The translations under genes were made by a program, and so were the position numbers. A stretch of 6,061 nt of DNA from assembly GCA_000436915.1 (NCBI GenBank), contig HF993985.1, positions 6,504 through 12,564 on the forward strand. Direction: 5' to 3'. Positions 1-6,020 of this stretch are shown here, piece by piece (the first letter of the stretch is position 1; each line of letters begins with the position of its first letter). This DNA is from Prevotella sp. CAG:1092. GTDB taxonomy: Bacteria; Bacteroidota; Bacteroidia; Bacteroidales; Bacteroidaceae. The notes beneath the pieces are model-generated. The model was not told where the DNA came from. It saw only the letters and a list, made by a program, of their open reading frames with translations, and searched no databases.

Positions 1-1
1 T

Positions 2-1747
2 GCACTTGCCATGGATGGTGTGTGCCTGGTGGTAACGCCATTGATAGCTCTGATGAAAGACCAGGTGCAAAACCTTCGCAAACGTGGCATCATGGCTGCA
101 GCAATATACTCAGGCATGACACGCCCAGAGATTGTGACAACTCTCGAGAACTGCATCTTCGGACAAACTAAACTGCTATATATCTCGCCAGAGCGTTTGG
201 CTTCAGAACTTTTCCAAACCAAGTTGCGACATATCAAAGTGAGCTTCATCACCGTAGACGAAGCTCATTGCATAAGCCAATGGGGCTACGATTTTCGTCC
301 TTCGTATCTCAACATTGCTGACATCAAGAAGCTAAAGCCTTCGGCTCCAATCCTTGCTCTTACCGCTACAGCCACTCCTGCCGTAATCGACGACATACAG
401 GAGAGACTGCAGTTTAAGGAAAAGAATGTCTTCAAGATGAGCTTTGAGCGCAAGAACCTCACCTATGTGGTGCGCCCAACAATAGACAAGGATGCCGAGA
501 TGATACACATCCTTGAGTCAGTGAAGGGTTCGGCAATAGTATATGTGAGAAGTCGTAAGCGCACAAAAGAGATATCAGACCTTCTCGAAGCTAATGGCAT
601 TCCATCTACATTCTATCATGCAGGTCTCACCCACTCTACTAAAGACATTCGTCAGCAGCGTTGGCACAACGACGAAACAAGAGTTATGGTGGCGACAAAC
701 GCCTTTGGTATGGGTATCGACAAGCCCGACGTGAGAATGGTCATTCACTATGATAGTCCCGATTCTATAGAAGCTTATTTCCAAGAAGCCGGTCGAGCTG
801 GTCGCAATGGCAAGCGAGCGTATGCAGTATTGCTTTACGACAAGCGCGACACGCAGAAACTTATAAAGCGCATAGACACCAATTTCCCGCCAAAGGACTA
901 TATAATAAAGGTGTATGAAGATTTGGCCTACTATTACCAAATAGCAGCAGGAAGCGGATATGGTCACACATTCTCTTTCGAAATAGAGAAATTCTGCCAC
1001 ATCTTCAAGCATTATCCTCTGCAGGCACATTCTGCTCTCGTAATTCTCGCACGTGCGCAATATATAGAATATGAGACCGACCCAGAGTCGCGAGCACGAC
1101 TTATGTTCTTGCTCAATCGCAATGAGCTATACCGCCTCGACGATTTAACCAAACAGGAGGATGCTCTCATCACAGCTTTATTGCGTCTGTATGGTAGCTT
1201 GTTTGTTGACTACACCTTCATTGACCTTGGCTTAGTGGCAGACTATTCGCAGATACCTCAGCAAGAGATTTACCTCATGCTGAAATCGCTAAGCCAACGC
1301 CGCATTCTACATTTCATACCAGAGAGCAAAACTCCATACATCACCTATACTCAGAATCGCGAATTGCCTGAGCGCATAGTGATATCTAAAGAGGTGTATG
1401 AAGACCGTAAGGAGGAATTTACGAAGCGCATTAATGCCATGATAGCTTATGCCAACGACACTACGACATGTCGTAGCAAAATGTTGCTCAACTATTTTGG
1501 CGAAAAGCAAGACCAAGACTGTGGACGATGCGATGTTTGCTTGGACAACAACACCAACCAAGTGGCTGAAGAGAAGATAGACCCTGTGAGACATCAGATT
1601 CTCAACCTCTTGGCAGACAAAGCTCCTCACTACATAACCGAGATTGCACGTCTCACACTACCACGCGAACAAGTAACAGCTGCCCTACAGGCATTGCTCG
1701 ACGAAGAAATACTAATAAAGGAAGACAGCATTATAAGGATGAAATAA
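2..1747 (+). CDS. recQ: RecQ-family ATP-dependent DNA helicase, 5' end cut by the window
   Basis: This is a superfamily 2, 3'-to-5' DNA helicase of the RecQ family, which acts in recombination and replication-fork repair. The frame is open from the first bases, so the true start and the Walker A (GKS/T) motif lie to the left. Residues below are numbered from the Met at position 11. Visible in order are motif Ia (TPLIALMKDQ, 9-18), the DEAH box (83-86) followed by the RecQ aromatic-rich loop (CISQWGYDFRPSY, 87-99), motif III (LTATATP, 117-123), motif IV (IVYVRSRK, 176-183), motif V (VMVATNAFGMGIDKPD, 225-240) and motif VI with the arginine-finger region (QEAGRAGR, 258-265). The zinc-binding subdomain keeps its four cysteines (C487, C504, C507, C510), and a winged-helix RQC region follows to the end. 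No HRDC domain is present, so this is the short RecQ form. The gene converges on the GH25 gene, 25 bp away. Nothing suggests decay. Confidence 0.96.
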   Translation, partial: ALAMDGVCLVVTPLIALMKDQVQNLRKRGIMAAAIYSGMTRPEIVTTLENCIFGQTKLLYISPERLASELFQTKLRHIKVSFITVDEAHCISQWGYDFRPSYLNIADIKKLKPSAPILALTATATPAVIDDIQERLQFKEKNVFKMSFERKNLTYVVRPTIDKDAEMIHILESVKGSAIVYVRSRKRTKEISDLLEANGIPSTFYHAGLTHSTKDIRQQRWHNDETRVMVATNAFGMGIDKPDVRMVIHYDSPDSIEAYFQEAGRAGRNGKRAYAVLLYDKRDTQKLIKRIDTNFPPKDYIIKVYEDLAYYYQIAAGSGYGHTFSFEIEKFCHIFKHYPLQAHSALVILARAQYIEYETDPESRARLMFLLNRNELYRLDDLTKQEDALITALLRLYGSLFVDYTFIDLGLVADYSQIPQQEIYLMLKSLSQRRILHFIPESKTPYITYTQNRELPERIVISKEVYEDRKEEFTKRINAMIAYANDTTTCRSKMLLNYFGEKQDQDCGRCDVCLDNNTNQVAEEKIDPVRHQILNLLADKAPHYITEIARLTLPREQVTAALQALLDEEILIKEDSIIRMK

Positions 1748-1770
1748 ATGCTGTCTTCCTTTTTCTATTT
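1717..1770 (+). terminator. Rho-independent terminator of recQ, partly inside its last codons
   Basis: A perfect 15-bp inverted repeat (1717-1731 AAAGGAAGACAGCAT, 1748-1762 ATGCTGTCTTCCTTT) encloses a 16-nt loop containing the recQ stop codon. It is followed by a T-rich tract (from about 1758 to 1774) interrupted only by CTA. The left arm is recQ coding sequence and the T tract runs up to the GH25 stop codon on the other strand. On the minus strand the hairpin is followed only by TTTATTAGTATTT, so it could at best act as a weak terminator for the GH25 gene. Confidence 0.85.
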
Positions 1771-1772
1771 TT

Positions 1773-3536
1773 TTATTTAAACTCCTTGAACAAATCGTCG
1801 TAGCCATTAAATACATTGATGTCTACCTCGCCACGTATGCCACGCACTCTGCCATCGGGCGACAACTGCCAAATGGCAAGATGCACATCTGGCTTATACT
1901 CGCCATAGCGTGCTATCCACACTTGATAGTTGTCGCGAAGATATTTGCCATCGGCATAGCTATCATTCAAGTATTTATTGATGAACGTCTGACTGATATA
2001 CAATATCGGACGCACTTTCATCACCTGTTCTACGCTAACGAGCCATTTCCTCACAGCAGCCAACATCACCTTTGGACCACCCATCTGCATGATGAGCTTT
2101 GTAGATGGTTCTACATCAAGAGCTGGAGGCAAGTCGCCATGCTCATAACGACAGTTTTTTACGAACAATGCCACCTGCTGCGATACTGGCACTCTGGTTG
2201 AAAAGAAATGATAGGCTCCTACCCTATAGCCATGCTTGCGTGCTGCAGCATAGTCGGCACGATAGTATTGATTAAGCAAGCTCTTGCCCTCGCTACATTT
2301 TATATAAATAAAGGATATTGGAAAGTCTACAACACCACTCACACGCTTCTTCGACAACGAGCCAAGCGAGGATATGCGCAACTTATTCCATTCTATAGGG
2401 TATGTCACCCTGTATCTACGGCGCTTTCCCCTAACCCTTCTCACAGCATAAGTCTTGCGTGGCGGTTCGTGCTGATAACGCGAAATATCGATGCCATAGA
2501 TGTGGGCAGAGGTGTATAGCGGTTGTTCGCCACGATAGCGACCATTCTTCCACAATCCAGCCCTTACCTTTTCTGATGAGAATGCCACACCAAAGCCATC
2601 AGGCAAGCACGATGATGCCGACTTTGGCAATATGGTGTCCACACATTGTCCTTCGTAATAAGAACCATCAGGATAGCGAATACCTACAACACCCTGATAG
2701 CGCCCATCAGCATTACGATTGCCATAGATAATAGTATCGGGAAGATTCTGTAAAGCCTTGCATGGTTTCATACCATTACCGATATCTGAAGCCTGAGCAT
2801 ATACAGGGCGCACACCTTTAGGAGTACCGCCATTCAAGGTTGTGAAGAAAAGGAAGCCTTTGCGATGCGACTTTATGGAGCGTGCAGGAAGGCGTAGCGA
2901 GTCGACAACCACAGTATAGTCTTCCTGTACCATAGCCTTAGCGGCCTTTGCCTCCACAATCGGCAACGCACGAGCTATAAGGTGTTTCACAGAGTCGATA
3001 TGATGGTTCACCACTTCTCTTCGGCGTGCCACAACATCAAAGCCTTCGTCGCCCACGCTATGACGACGCATGTAGTAATCAATCTCTGCTAACTGATGGC
3101 GATACGATTTCAATATCTTCTCCAGTTTCTTATATCTATTGCTTACAAAAGTATATGCTGACACATCGTCCACACTTTGCATAGCGCTCTTAGCTTCAGC
3201 ATCAGCATCCACCTTAGCAGCAAGAGTGGCAAAGCATGATGGAAACCACCAACGGTTCACCCACGATGATTGACGATAGCGAGTGATACGCTTTAAGAAC
3301 GAAGAGTCGGTAGGCAACGCCAACAAGGTGTCGCCATGGTTGTAGGCGTATACAAATAGCGAGTCTGCACCCGTAGGAGTGGTAACGATATAGTATTTAC
3401 GCTCTTCAACGACAGCAGCCGTAGAAGCCTGCGGTTTGTCGAAATAAAACCTTGATATTAAGCAGAATATGCCTATCACTACAGCTGCTATGCTACTGGC
3501 AATTATTATTCTGCGTTTAGTTATCATTTGCTTCAT
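1773..3536 (-). CDS. Membrane-anchored GH25 muramidase (lysozyme) with MORN-like repeats
   Basis: The protein (587 aa) is predicted to cut the beta-1,4 bond between N-acetylmuramic acid and N-acetylglucosamine in peptidoglycan, acting in the periplasm. Residues 7-9 (KRR) precede a hydrophobic segment (about 10-29) without a lipobox, giving a signal anchor. Residues about 105-200 are charged and helical-looking. Residues about 279-337 carry MORN-like motifs (YQGVVGIRYPDGSYYEGQ, then PDGFGVAF and GLWKNGRYRGE). The C-terminal GH25 domain begins at YGIDISRYQ (347-355, catalytic-site D350), continues with FIYIKCSEG (409-417), GAYHFF (440-445) and ALDVEP (472-477, with D474 and the presumed acid E476), and ends with AIWQLS (554-559) and VDINVFNG (571-578). 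An arginine- and lysine-rich insertion (about 357-378) lies between the first strand and IEWNKL. The first ATG was chosen because it sits about 20 nt after a TATCTTTG box; the Met at residue 4 is an alternative. The family assignment is firm; the natural role (wall remodelling or an effector) is not shown. Confidence 0.93.
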   Translation of the reverse strand: MKQMITKRRIIIASSIAAVVIGIFCLISRFYFDKPQASTAAVVEERKYYIVTTPTGADSLFVYAYNHGDTLLALPTDSSFLKRITRYRQSSWVNRWWFPSCFATLAAKVDADAEAKSAMQSVDDVSAYTFVSNRYKKLEKILKSYRHQLAEIDYYMRRHSVGDEGFDVVARRREVVNHHIDSVKHLIARALPIVEAKAAKAMVQEDYTVVVDSLRLPARSIKSHRKGFLFFTTLNGGTPKGVRPVYAQASDIGNGMKPCKALQNLPDTIIYGNRNADGRYQGVVGIRYPDGSYYEGQCVDTILPKSASSCLPDGFGVAFSSEKVRAGLWKNGRYRGEQPLYTSAHIYGIDISRYQHEPPRKTYAVRRVRGKRRRYRVTYPIEWNKLRISSLGSLSKKRVSGVVDFPISFIYIKCSEGKSLLNQYYRADYAAARKHGYRVGAYHFFSTRVPVSQQVALFVKNCRYEHGDLPPALDVEPSTKLIMQMGGPKVMLAAVRKWLVSVEQVMKVRPILYISQTFINKYLNDSYADGKYLRDNYQVWIARYGEYKPDVHLAIWQLSPDGRVRGIRGEVDINVFNGYDDLFKEFK

Positions 3537-3559
3537 TGTGTGTTTAAATTAAGGTCATG

Positions 3560-3596
3560 CAAAGATAGAATTTATTTTGGATATTATATCATCAAA
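3560..3596 (-). promoter_or_regulatory. Bacteroidetes-type promoter of the GH25 gene
   Basis: On the minus strand TATCTTTG (3567-3560) matches the Bacteroidetes -7 consensus TAnnTTTG and lies 23 bp before the GH25 start codon, which implies a very short leader. A TTTG that could serve as the -33 element is at 3596-3593, but the 25-nt spacer is longer than the usual 19-21, so the upstream element is doubtful. Confidence 0.6.
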
Positions 3597-3623
3597 ACAC
3601 ATAAAAAATTCAAGTTTTATAAC

Positions 3624-3631
3624 TATCTTTG
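3624..3631 (+). promoter_or_regulatory. Possible rightward -7 promoter box in the intergenic region
   Basis: TATCTTTG on the plus strand matches TAnnTTTG, and with its flanks (CTATCTTTGCA, 3623-3633) it is the exact inverted copy of the box at 3558-3568. No TTTG lies at the expected -33 distance (about 3600). If active it would start a transcript near 3638 that runs through the 15-codon ORF and the palindrome array. Confidence 0.4.
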
Positions 3632-3693
3632 CACGGACAAATTATAACTATCATTTTAAGGAGTGAACAAGAACTAAAAAAACAGAAACAGTT

Positions 3694-3741
3694 ATGAAAC
3701 TATCATCAATCAGCAGAAAGTGTATCATAGCACTCTACTGA
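3694..3741 (+). other. 15-codon ORF, possible leader peptide or gene remnant
   Basis: An ATG at 3694 opens a reading frame for MKLSSISRKCIIALY, closed by TGA at 3739-3741. It lies about 55 nt after the expected start of a transcript from the 3624-3631 box and is preceded by A-rich sequence, as often seen before Bacteroidetes start codons. An AAGGAG at 3658-3663 is too far away to serve this ATG. The peptide resembles the beginning of a signal peptide cut short. It may be a leader peptide, the stub of a lost exported protein, or chance; translation is unproven. Confidence 0.2.
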
Positions 3742-3754
3742 AATCAGGAAAAGA

Positions 3755-3839
3755 CAGTAATACGTGATACTTGGTCAAGTATCACGTATTACTTTGCCAA
3801 GTATCACGTAATACTTGGCAAAGTATTATATGATACTTT
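3755..3839. repeat. Array of four related palindromic units
   Basis: Palindrome A has perfect 18-bp arms (3756-3773 AGTAATACGTGATACTTG, 3776-3793) around a 2-bp centre. Palindrome B has perfect 15-bp arms (3790-3804, 3811-3825) around CACGTA. Palindrome C has 7-bp arms (3820-3826, 3833-3839) around TATATG. All derive from one degenerate unit, roughly CAAGTATcacgtAATACTTG. The first two copies that read in the same direction (CAAGTATCACGTA at 3776 and 3798) are 22 bp apart and the next related copy begins about 21-22 bp later. The stretch 3761-3774 can pair with either 3776-3788 or 3797-3810, so alternative RNA hairpins are possible. It could be a regulator-binding array, an RNA switch or a REP-like element. 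Confidence 0.85.
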
Positions 3840-3844
3840 TTTTT
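3820..3844 (+). terminator. Possible weak terminator of the short rightward transcript
   Basis: The last palindrome (AAAGTAT, loop TATATG, ATACTTT) runs directly into eight T residues (3837-3844). The stem is short and AT-only apart from one G-C pair, so alone it is a weak terminator. The larger hairpins just before it could help RNA polymerase pause. It would end a transcript of about 205 nt begun near 3638. Confidence 0.4.
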
Positions 3845-3865
3845 GCACATTTTTAACCTTACAAT

Positions 3866-3906
3866 AAAAAAACGAGGGGAGCGAATCAACACGATCAGCT
3901 CCCCTC
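3866..3906 (-). terminator. Rho-independent terminator of ilvC
   Basis: Read on the minus strand, a GC-rich 9-bp stem (GAGGGGAGC at 3906-3898 with GCTCCCCTC at 3882-3874) and a 15-nt loop are followed after one G by seven T residues (plus-strand A-run 3866-3872). It sits about 95 bp after the ilvC stop codon and is the obvious end of the branched-chain amino acid operon. Confidence 0.9.
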
Positions 3907-4002
3907 TTATAAATTAAAAGGTTTGTATGAGATATATATGAAAATATCCTGATTACCTGTTTACTGACATACCTTGATTTAATAATCTGCGGTACATCCA
4001 AA

Positions 4003-5046
4003 TTAGTTGTTCTCTGGACGCAACTTGCGTACAGTAACACCAGCCTGCCACATTTCCTTGTTGCGCATAGCCTCAAGTTCAGCATTAAGCTTCTCGCGAT
4101 AGTCTGGCTGCGAATTCTTATCGATAGAAATCTGAGCCTCGTTGCCAGTCTTTACAGAGTAGTATAGCCACTCCATAACAGGCTTGATAGCCTCGCGGAA
4201 ACGAGGAGCCCAATCGAGCGCACCACGCTGAGCTGTGGTAGAACAGTTAGCATACATCCAGTCCATACCCTTAGAACCGAACAATGGGCCAAGGCTCTGA
4301 GTGAGCTCTTCAACTGTCTCGTTGAAAGCCTCAGATGGAGAGTGACCATTCTCACGAAGCACATCATACTGGGCCTCGAGCAATCCCTCGATAGCACCCA
4401 TCAATGAGCCACGCTCACCAGTAAGGTCAGAAGTAGCCTCGCGCTGGAATGTAGTCTTAAACAAATATCCTGCACCGATACCGATACCAAATGCGATAGT
4501 CTTGTCCTCAGCATTGCCTGAAGCATCCTGATATACTGCGTATGAGCAGTTCAAACCACGACCCTCGCAGAACATTGTGCGGAGCGATGTACCAGAACCC
4601 TTAGGAGCAACCATGATAACATCGATATCCTCTGGAGGAACTACGCCTGTACGATCGTTCCAGTTAATGGCAAAGCCATGTGAATAATATAGTGTCTTAC
4701 CAGCGGTAAGATATTTCTTGATTTTTGGCCATACAGCAATCTGACCGGCATCAGAAAGCAACATGCAGACGATAGTGCCCTTCTGAACAGCTTCCTCAAT
4801 AGAGAATAGAGTCTTTCCTGGTACCCATCCGTCGGCTACAGCCTTGTCGTATGTCTTGCCTTCGCGCTGACCAACGATAACATTAAAGCCATTGTCGCGC
4901 AGGTTGCAAGCCTGACCTGGTCCCTGAATACCATAACCGATAACTGCGATTGTTTCGTTTTTGAGCACTTCGCGTGCTTTTTCCAATGAGAACTCTTTGC
5001 TGGTGACAACAGTTTCCATTACGCCACCAAAATTCATTTGTGCCAT
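4003..5046 (-). CDS. ilvC: Ketol-acid reductoisomerase, class I
   Basis: This cytoplasmic enzyme uses NADPH and Mg2+ to isomerise and reduce 2-acetolactate or 2-aceto-2-hydroxybutyrate, the second common step of valine, leucine and isoleucine synthesis. The 347-aa length fits class I (short) enzymes of Bacteroidetes. The Rossmann nucleotide loop is GYGIQGPGQA (37-46), and VGQREG (58-63) forms the cofactor-specificity region. H123 lies in the conserved SHGFAI. The C-terminal knotted domain has the metal-binding residues D207 and E211 (TSDLTGERG), E243 and E247 (ETVEE), and the substrate-binding CSTTAQRG near S269. The end VRKLRPENN is typical of Bacteroides-type IlvC. The start ATG fits the family N-terminus MAQ.NFGG. 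The gene lies 185 bp after the thioesterase stop, has its own promoter in that gap, and ends at a strong terminator. No active-site residue is missing. Confidence 0.98.
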   Translation of the reverse strand: MAQMNFGGVMETVVTSKEFSLEKAREVLKNETIAVIGYGIQGPGQACNLRDNGFNVIVGQREGKTYDKAVADGWVPGKTLFSIEEAVQKGTIVCMLLSDAGQIAVWPKIKKYLTAGKTLYYSHGFAINWNDRTGVVPPEDIDVIMVAPKGSGTSLRTMFCEGRGLNCSYAVYQDASGNAEDKTIAFGIGIGAGYLFKTTFQREATSDLTGERGSLMGAIEGLLEAQYDVLRENGHSPSEAFNETVEELTQSLGPLFGSKGMDWMYANCSTTAQRGALDWAPRFREAIKPVMEWLYYSVKTGNEAQISIDKNSQPDYREKLNAELEAMRNKEMWQAGVTVRKLRPENN

Positions 5047-5063
5047 GTTTGTAATTGTTTTGT

Positions 5064-5083
5064 GCCGCTTATGACATTGCGGC
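5064..5083 (-). promoter_or_regulatory. Small GC hairpin in the ilvC leader
   Basis: GCCGC (5083-5079) and GCGGC (5068-5064) on the minus strand can form a 5-bp stem with a 10-nt loop. It begins 6 nt after the stop of the leader ORF and ends 17 nt before the ilvC ATG. No T-run follows, so it is not a terminator; an effect on translation is possible but unproven. Confidence 0.4.
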
Positions 5084-5089
5084 GGTTAA

Positions 5090-5146
5090 TTAATTACCTT
5101 GTGGTTCTGCAATCCTTGTCCAAAAGATGTTGAATGAATCACCCAT
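5090..5146 (-). other. 18-codon leader ORF upstream of ilvC
   Basis: An ATG at 5146-5144 opens a frame for MGDSFNIFWTRIAEPQGN, closed by TAA at 5092-5090. An in-frame TAG lies just before the ATG, so the frame is not the tail of a longer gene on this strand. It lies fully within the expected ilvC leader RNA, about 40 nt after the predicted transcription start. The peptide has two Ile but no Val or Leu, so it is not a classical branched-chain amino acid attenuator peptide. It may be a regulatory upstream ORF or chance. Confidence 0.3.
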
Positions 5147-5192
5147 ATCCTACTCGAGGCTATAGCTAAGGTATTATTCTTTTATTCGGAGG

Positions 5193-5224
5193 CAAAGATA
5201 ATAATTTAATATTAAACTACCAAA
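5193..5224 (-). promoter_or_regulatory. Strong Bacteroidetes-type promoter of ilvC
   Basis: On the minus strand TTTG (5224-5221), a 20-nt AT-rich spacer and TATCTTTG (5200-5193) match the Bacteroidetes consensus TTTG-N19-21-TAnnTTTG in full. The -33 box starts only 7 bp after the thioesterase stop codon. Transcription should begin near 5187, giving ilvC a leader of about 140 nt in addition to any read-through from the upstream operon. Confidence 0.8.
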
Positions 5225-5231
5225 TTTTCTT

Positions 5232-6020
5232 TCAATCTTTTACAAAATTCATCAAAATTCTGCACACTTCGATAGTTTCTTGCGTTTCTTTCTTTATCTT
5301 TACAACCTTCATTGCATATTCTAACGGTGCTATTTCTTCACGATAGAATGATAGTTTGTCACCTTGATATGTTTCTGCCACGTATGCCACTTCGAGTCGT
5401 TTCAGTCTGTTAGCTTTATAGAAGTCGATATCGAAGAGGTCGAGAACATGCTCTATGTATTTTATGCTGTTGATATGCCCATTCACATCTACATCATTAT
5501 AATAGGTGTCGATGGTTCTCACGAGTTCTGCGTCGGCTGTAACCTTCACCCTACCCGACTTTGCTATCGGACAAGGCTTCTCTGTTTCCACATATTCTTT
5601 TATCAAACCATCGTTGATAGAGAAAATGTCTACTGGTTGTCGGCTCTGGGTGTCTATCATTGCCCACACACTCTTACCATAGCCCAAAACAGAGCCGTCA
5701 GAAGCAGATATGGCAAAATTACGAGAAGTGAAGAACTTCATCACACTCTCCACCCATGTTTCTACTGTGAAATGGTCGTAGGCTTTAGGCATACGCTCCA
5801 TCTCTATAGCCAGTCGCGACAACACCCATGTGCGATGTTGTGGTCCCAGCACACTCATACCATAGCCACGGTCGTTGCTATGGAAATCGGCAGCATTGAG
5901 CAGATGATTGCCCAAATGTCCCATAAACAGATGTTGCGAATAGTCGCAATGGAAAGGTTCAGCCAGGAATTCGTAGCTACCAACCTTACTCAGCAATGTC
6001 TTTGTCATGCGCATTTTCAT
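5232..6020 (-). CDS. Acyl-ACP thioesterase (FatA/FatB-like, double hotdog)
   Basis: The protein is predicted to release fatty acids from acyl carrier protein in the cytoplasm. With the ATG at 6020 it has 262 aa, about the usual size of bacterial acyl-ACP thioesterases. The N-terminal hotdog half has GNHLLNAADFHSNDRGYG (about 37-54) and TWVLSRLAIEM (64-74). It continues with ETWVES and the FATE-like stretch RNFAI..SDG..LGYGKSVWAMID. The C-terminal hotdog half carries the active-site strand YNDVDVNGHINSIKYIEH (about 174-191), with the Asp, Asn and His seen in plant FatB, and the later conserved Glu in VAETYQGD (about E216). The start is uncertain: GTG at 6032 and ATGs at 6020, 6014 and 6008 share the frame; the first ATG was chosen. 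Every choice overlaps the upstream gene, implying translational coupling. Thioesterases in this position between ilvH and ilvC are known in Bacteroidetes, but their in vivo substrate is unclear. Confidence 0.93.
   Translation of the reverse strand: MKMRMTKTLLSKVGSYEFLAEPFHCDYSQHLFMGHLGNHLLNAADFHSNDRGYGMSVLGPQHRTWVLSRLAIEMERMPKAYDHFTVETWVESVMKFFTSRNFAISASDGSVLGYGKSVWAMIDTQSRQPVDIFSINDGLIKEYVETEKPCPIAKSGRVKVTADAELVRTIDTYYNDVDVNGHINSIKYIEHVLDLFDIDFYKANRLKRLEVAYVAETYQGDKLSFYREEIAPLEYAMKVVKIKKETQETIEVCRILMNFVKD

Larger units (their letters stand above)
3537..4002. other. 466-bp signal-rich intergenic region
   Basis: There is no convincing protein gene between the GH25 start and the ilvC stop. From left to right it holds two divergent TATCTTTG boxes (3560-3567 and 3624-3631), a 15-codon ORF (3694-3741), four related palindromic units (3755-3839) ending in a T-run, the ilvC terminator (3866-3906) and about 95 bp of AT-rich ilvC 3' untranslated sequence in which nothing specific was seen. 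Confidence 0.8.

Noticed and set aside
575..1060. 161-codon minus-strand ORF inside recQ
   Set aside because: It lies opposite conserved RecQ motifs IV to VI and shows no recognisable domain.
3558..3633. Terminal inverted repeats of a small mobile element
   Set aside because: The 11-bp repeats are promoter boxes, no target-site duplication flanks them, and the 54 bp between them has no element-like content.
3755..3839. CRISPR array
   Set aside because: The units are palindromic, only four in number, differ from each other and have no unique spacers between them.
3961..4000. 14-codon minus-strand ORF just after the ilvC stop
   Set aside because: It has no promoter of its own or ribosome-binding signal, its composition is unremarkable, and it is short enough to arise by chance in ilvC 3' untranslated sequence.
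3804..4085. 93-codon minus-strand ORF across the ilvC end and the palindromes
   Set aside because: Its first part is an alternative frame of ilvC and its last part is the terminator and palindrome sequence; no protein-like features are seen.
5047..5192. T-box or other known riboswitch before ilvC
   Set aside because: No T-box sequence, no large conserved fold and no terminator with a T-run are visible in the leader.
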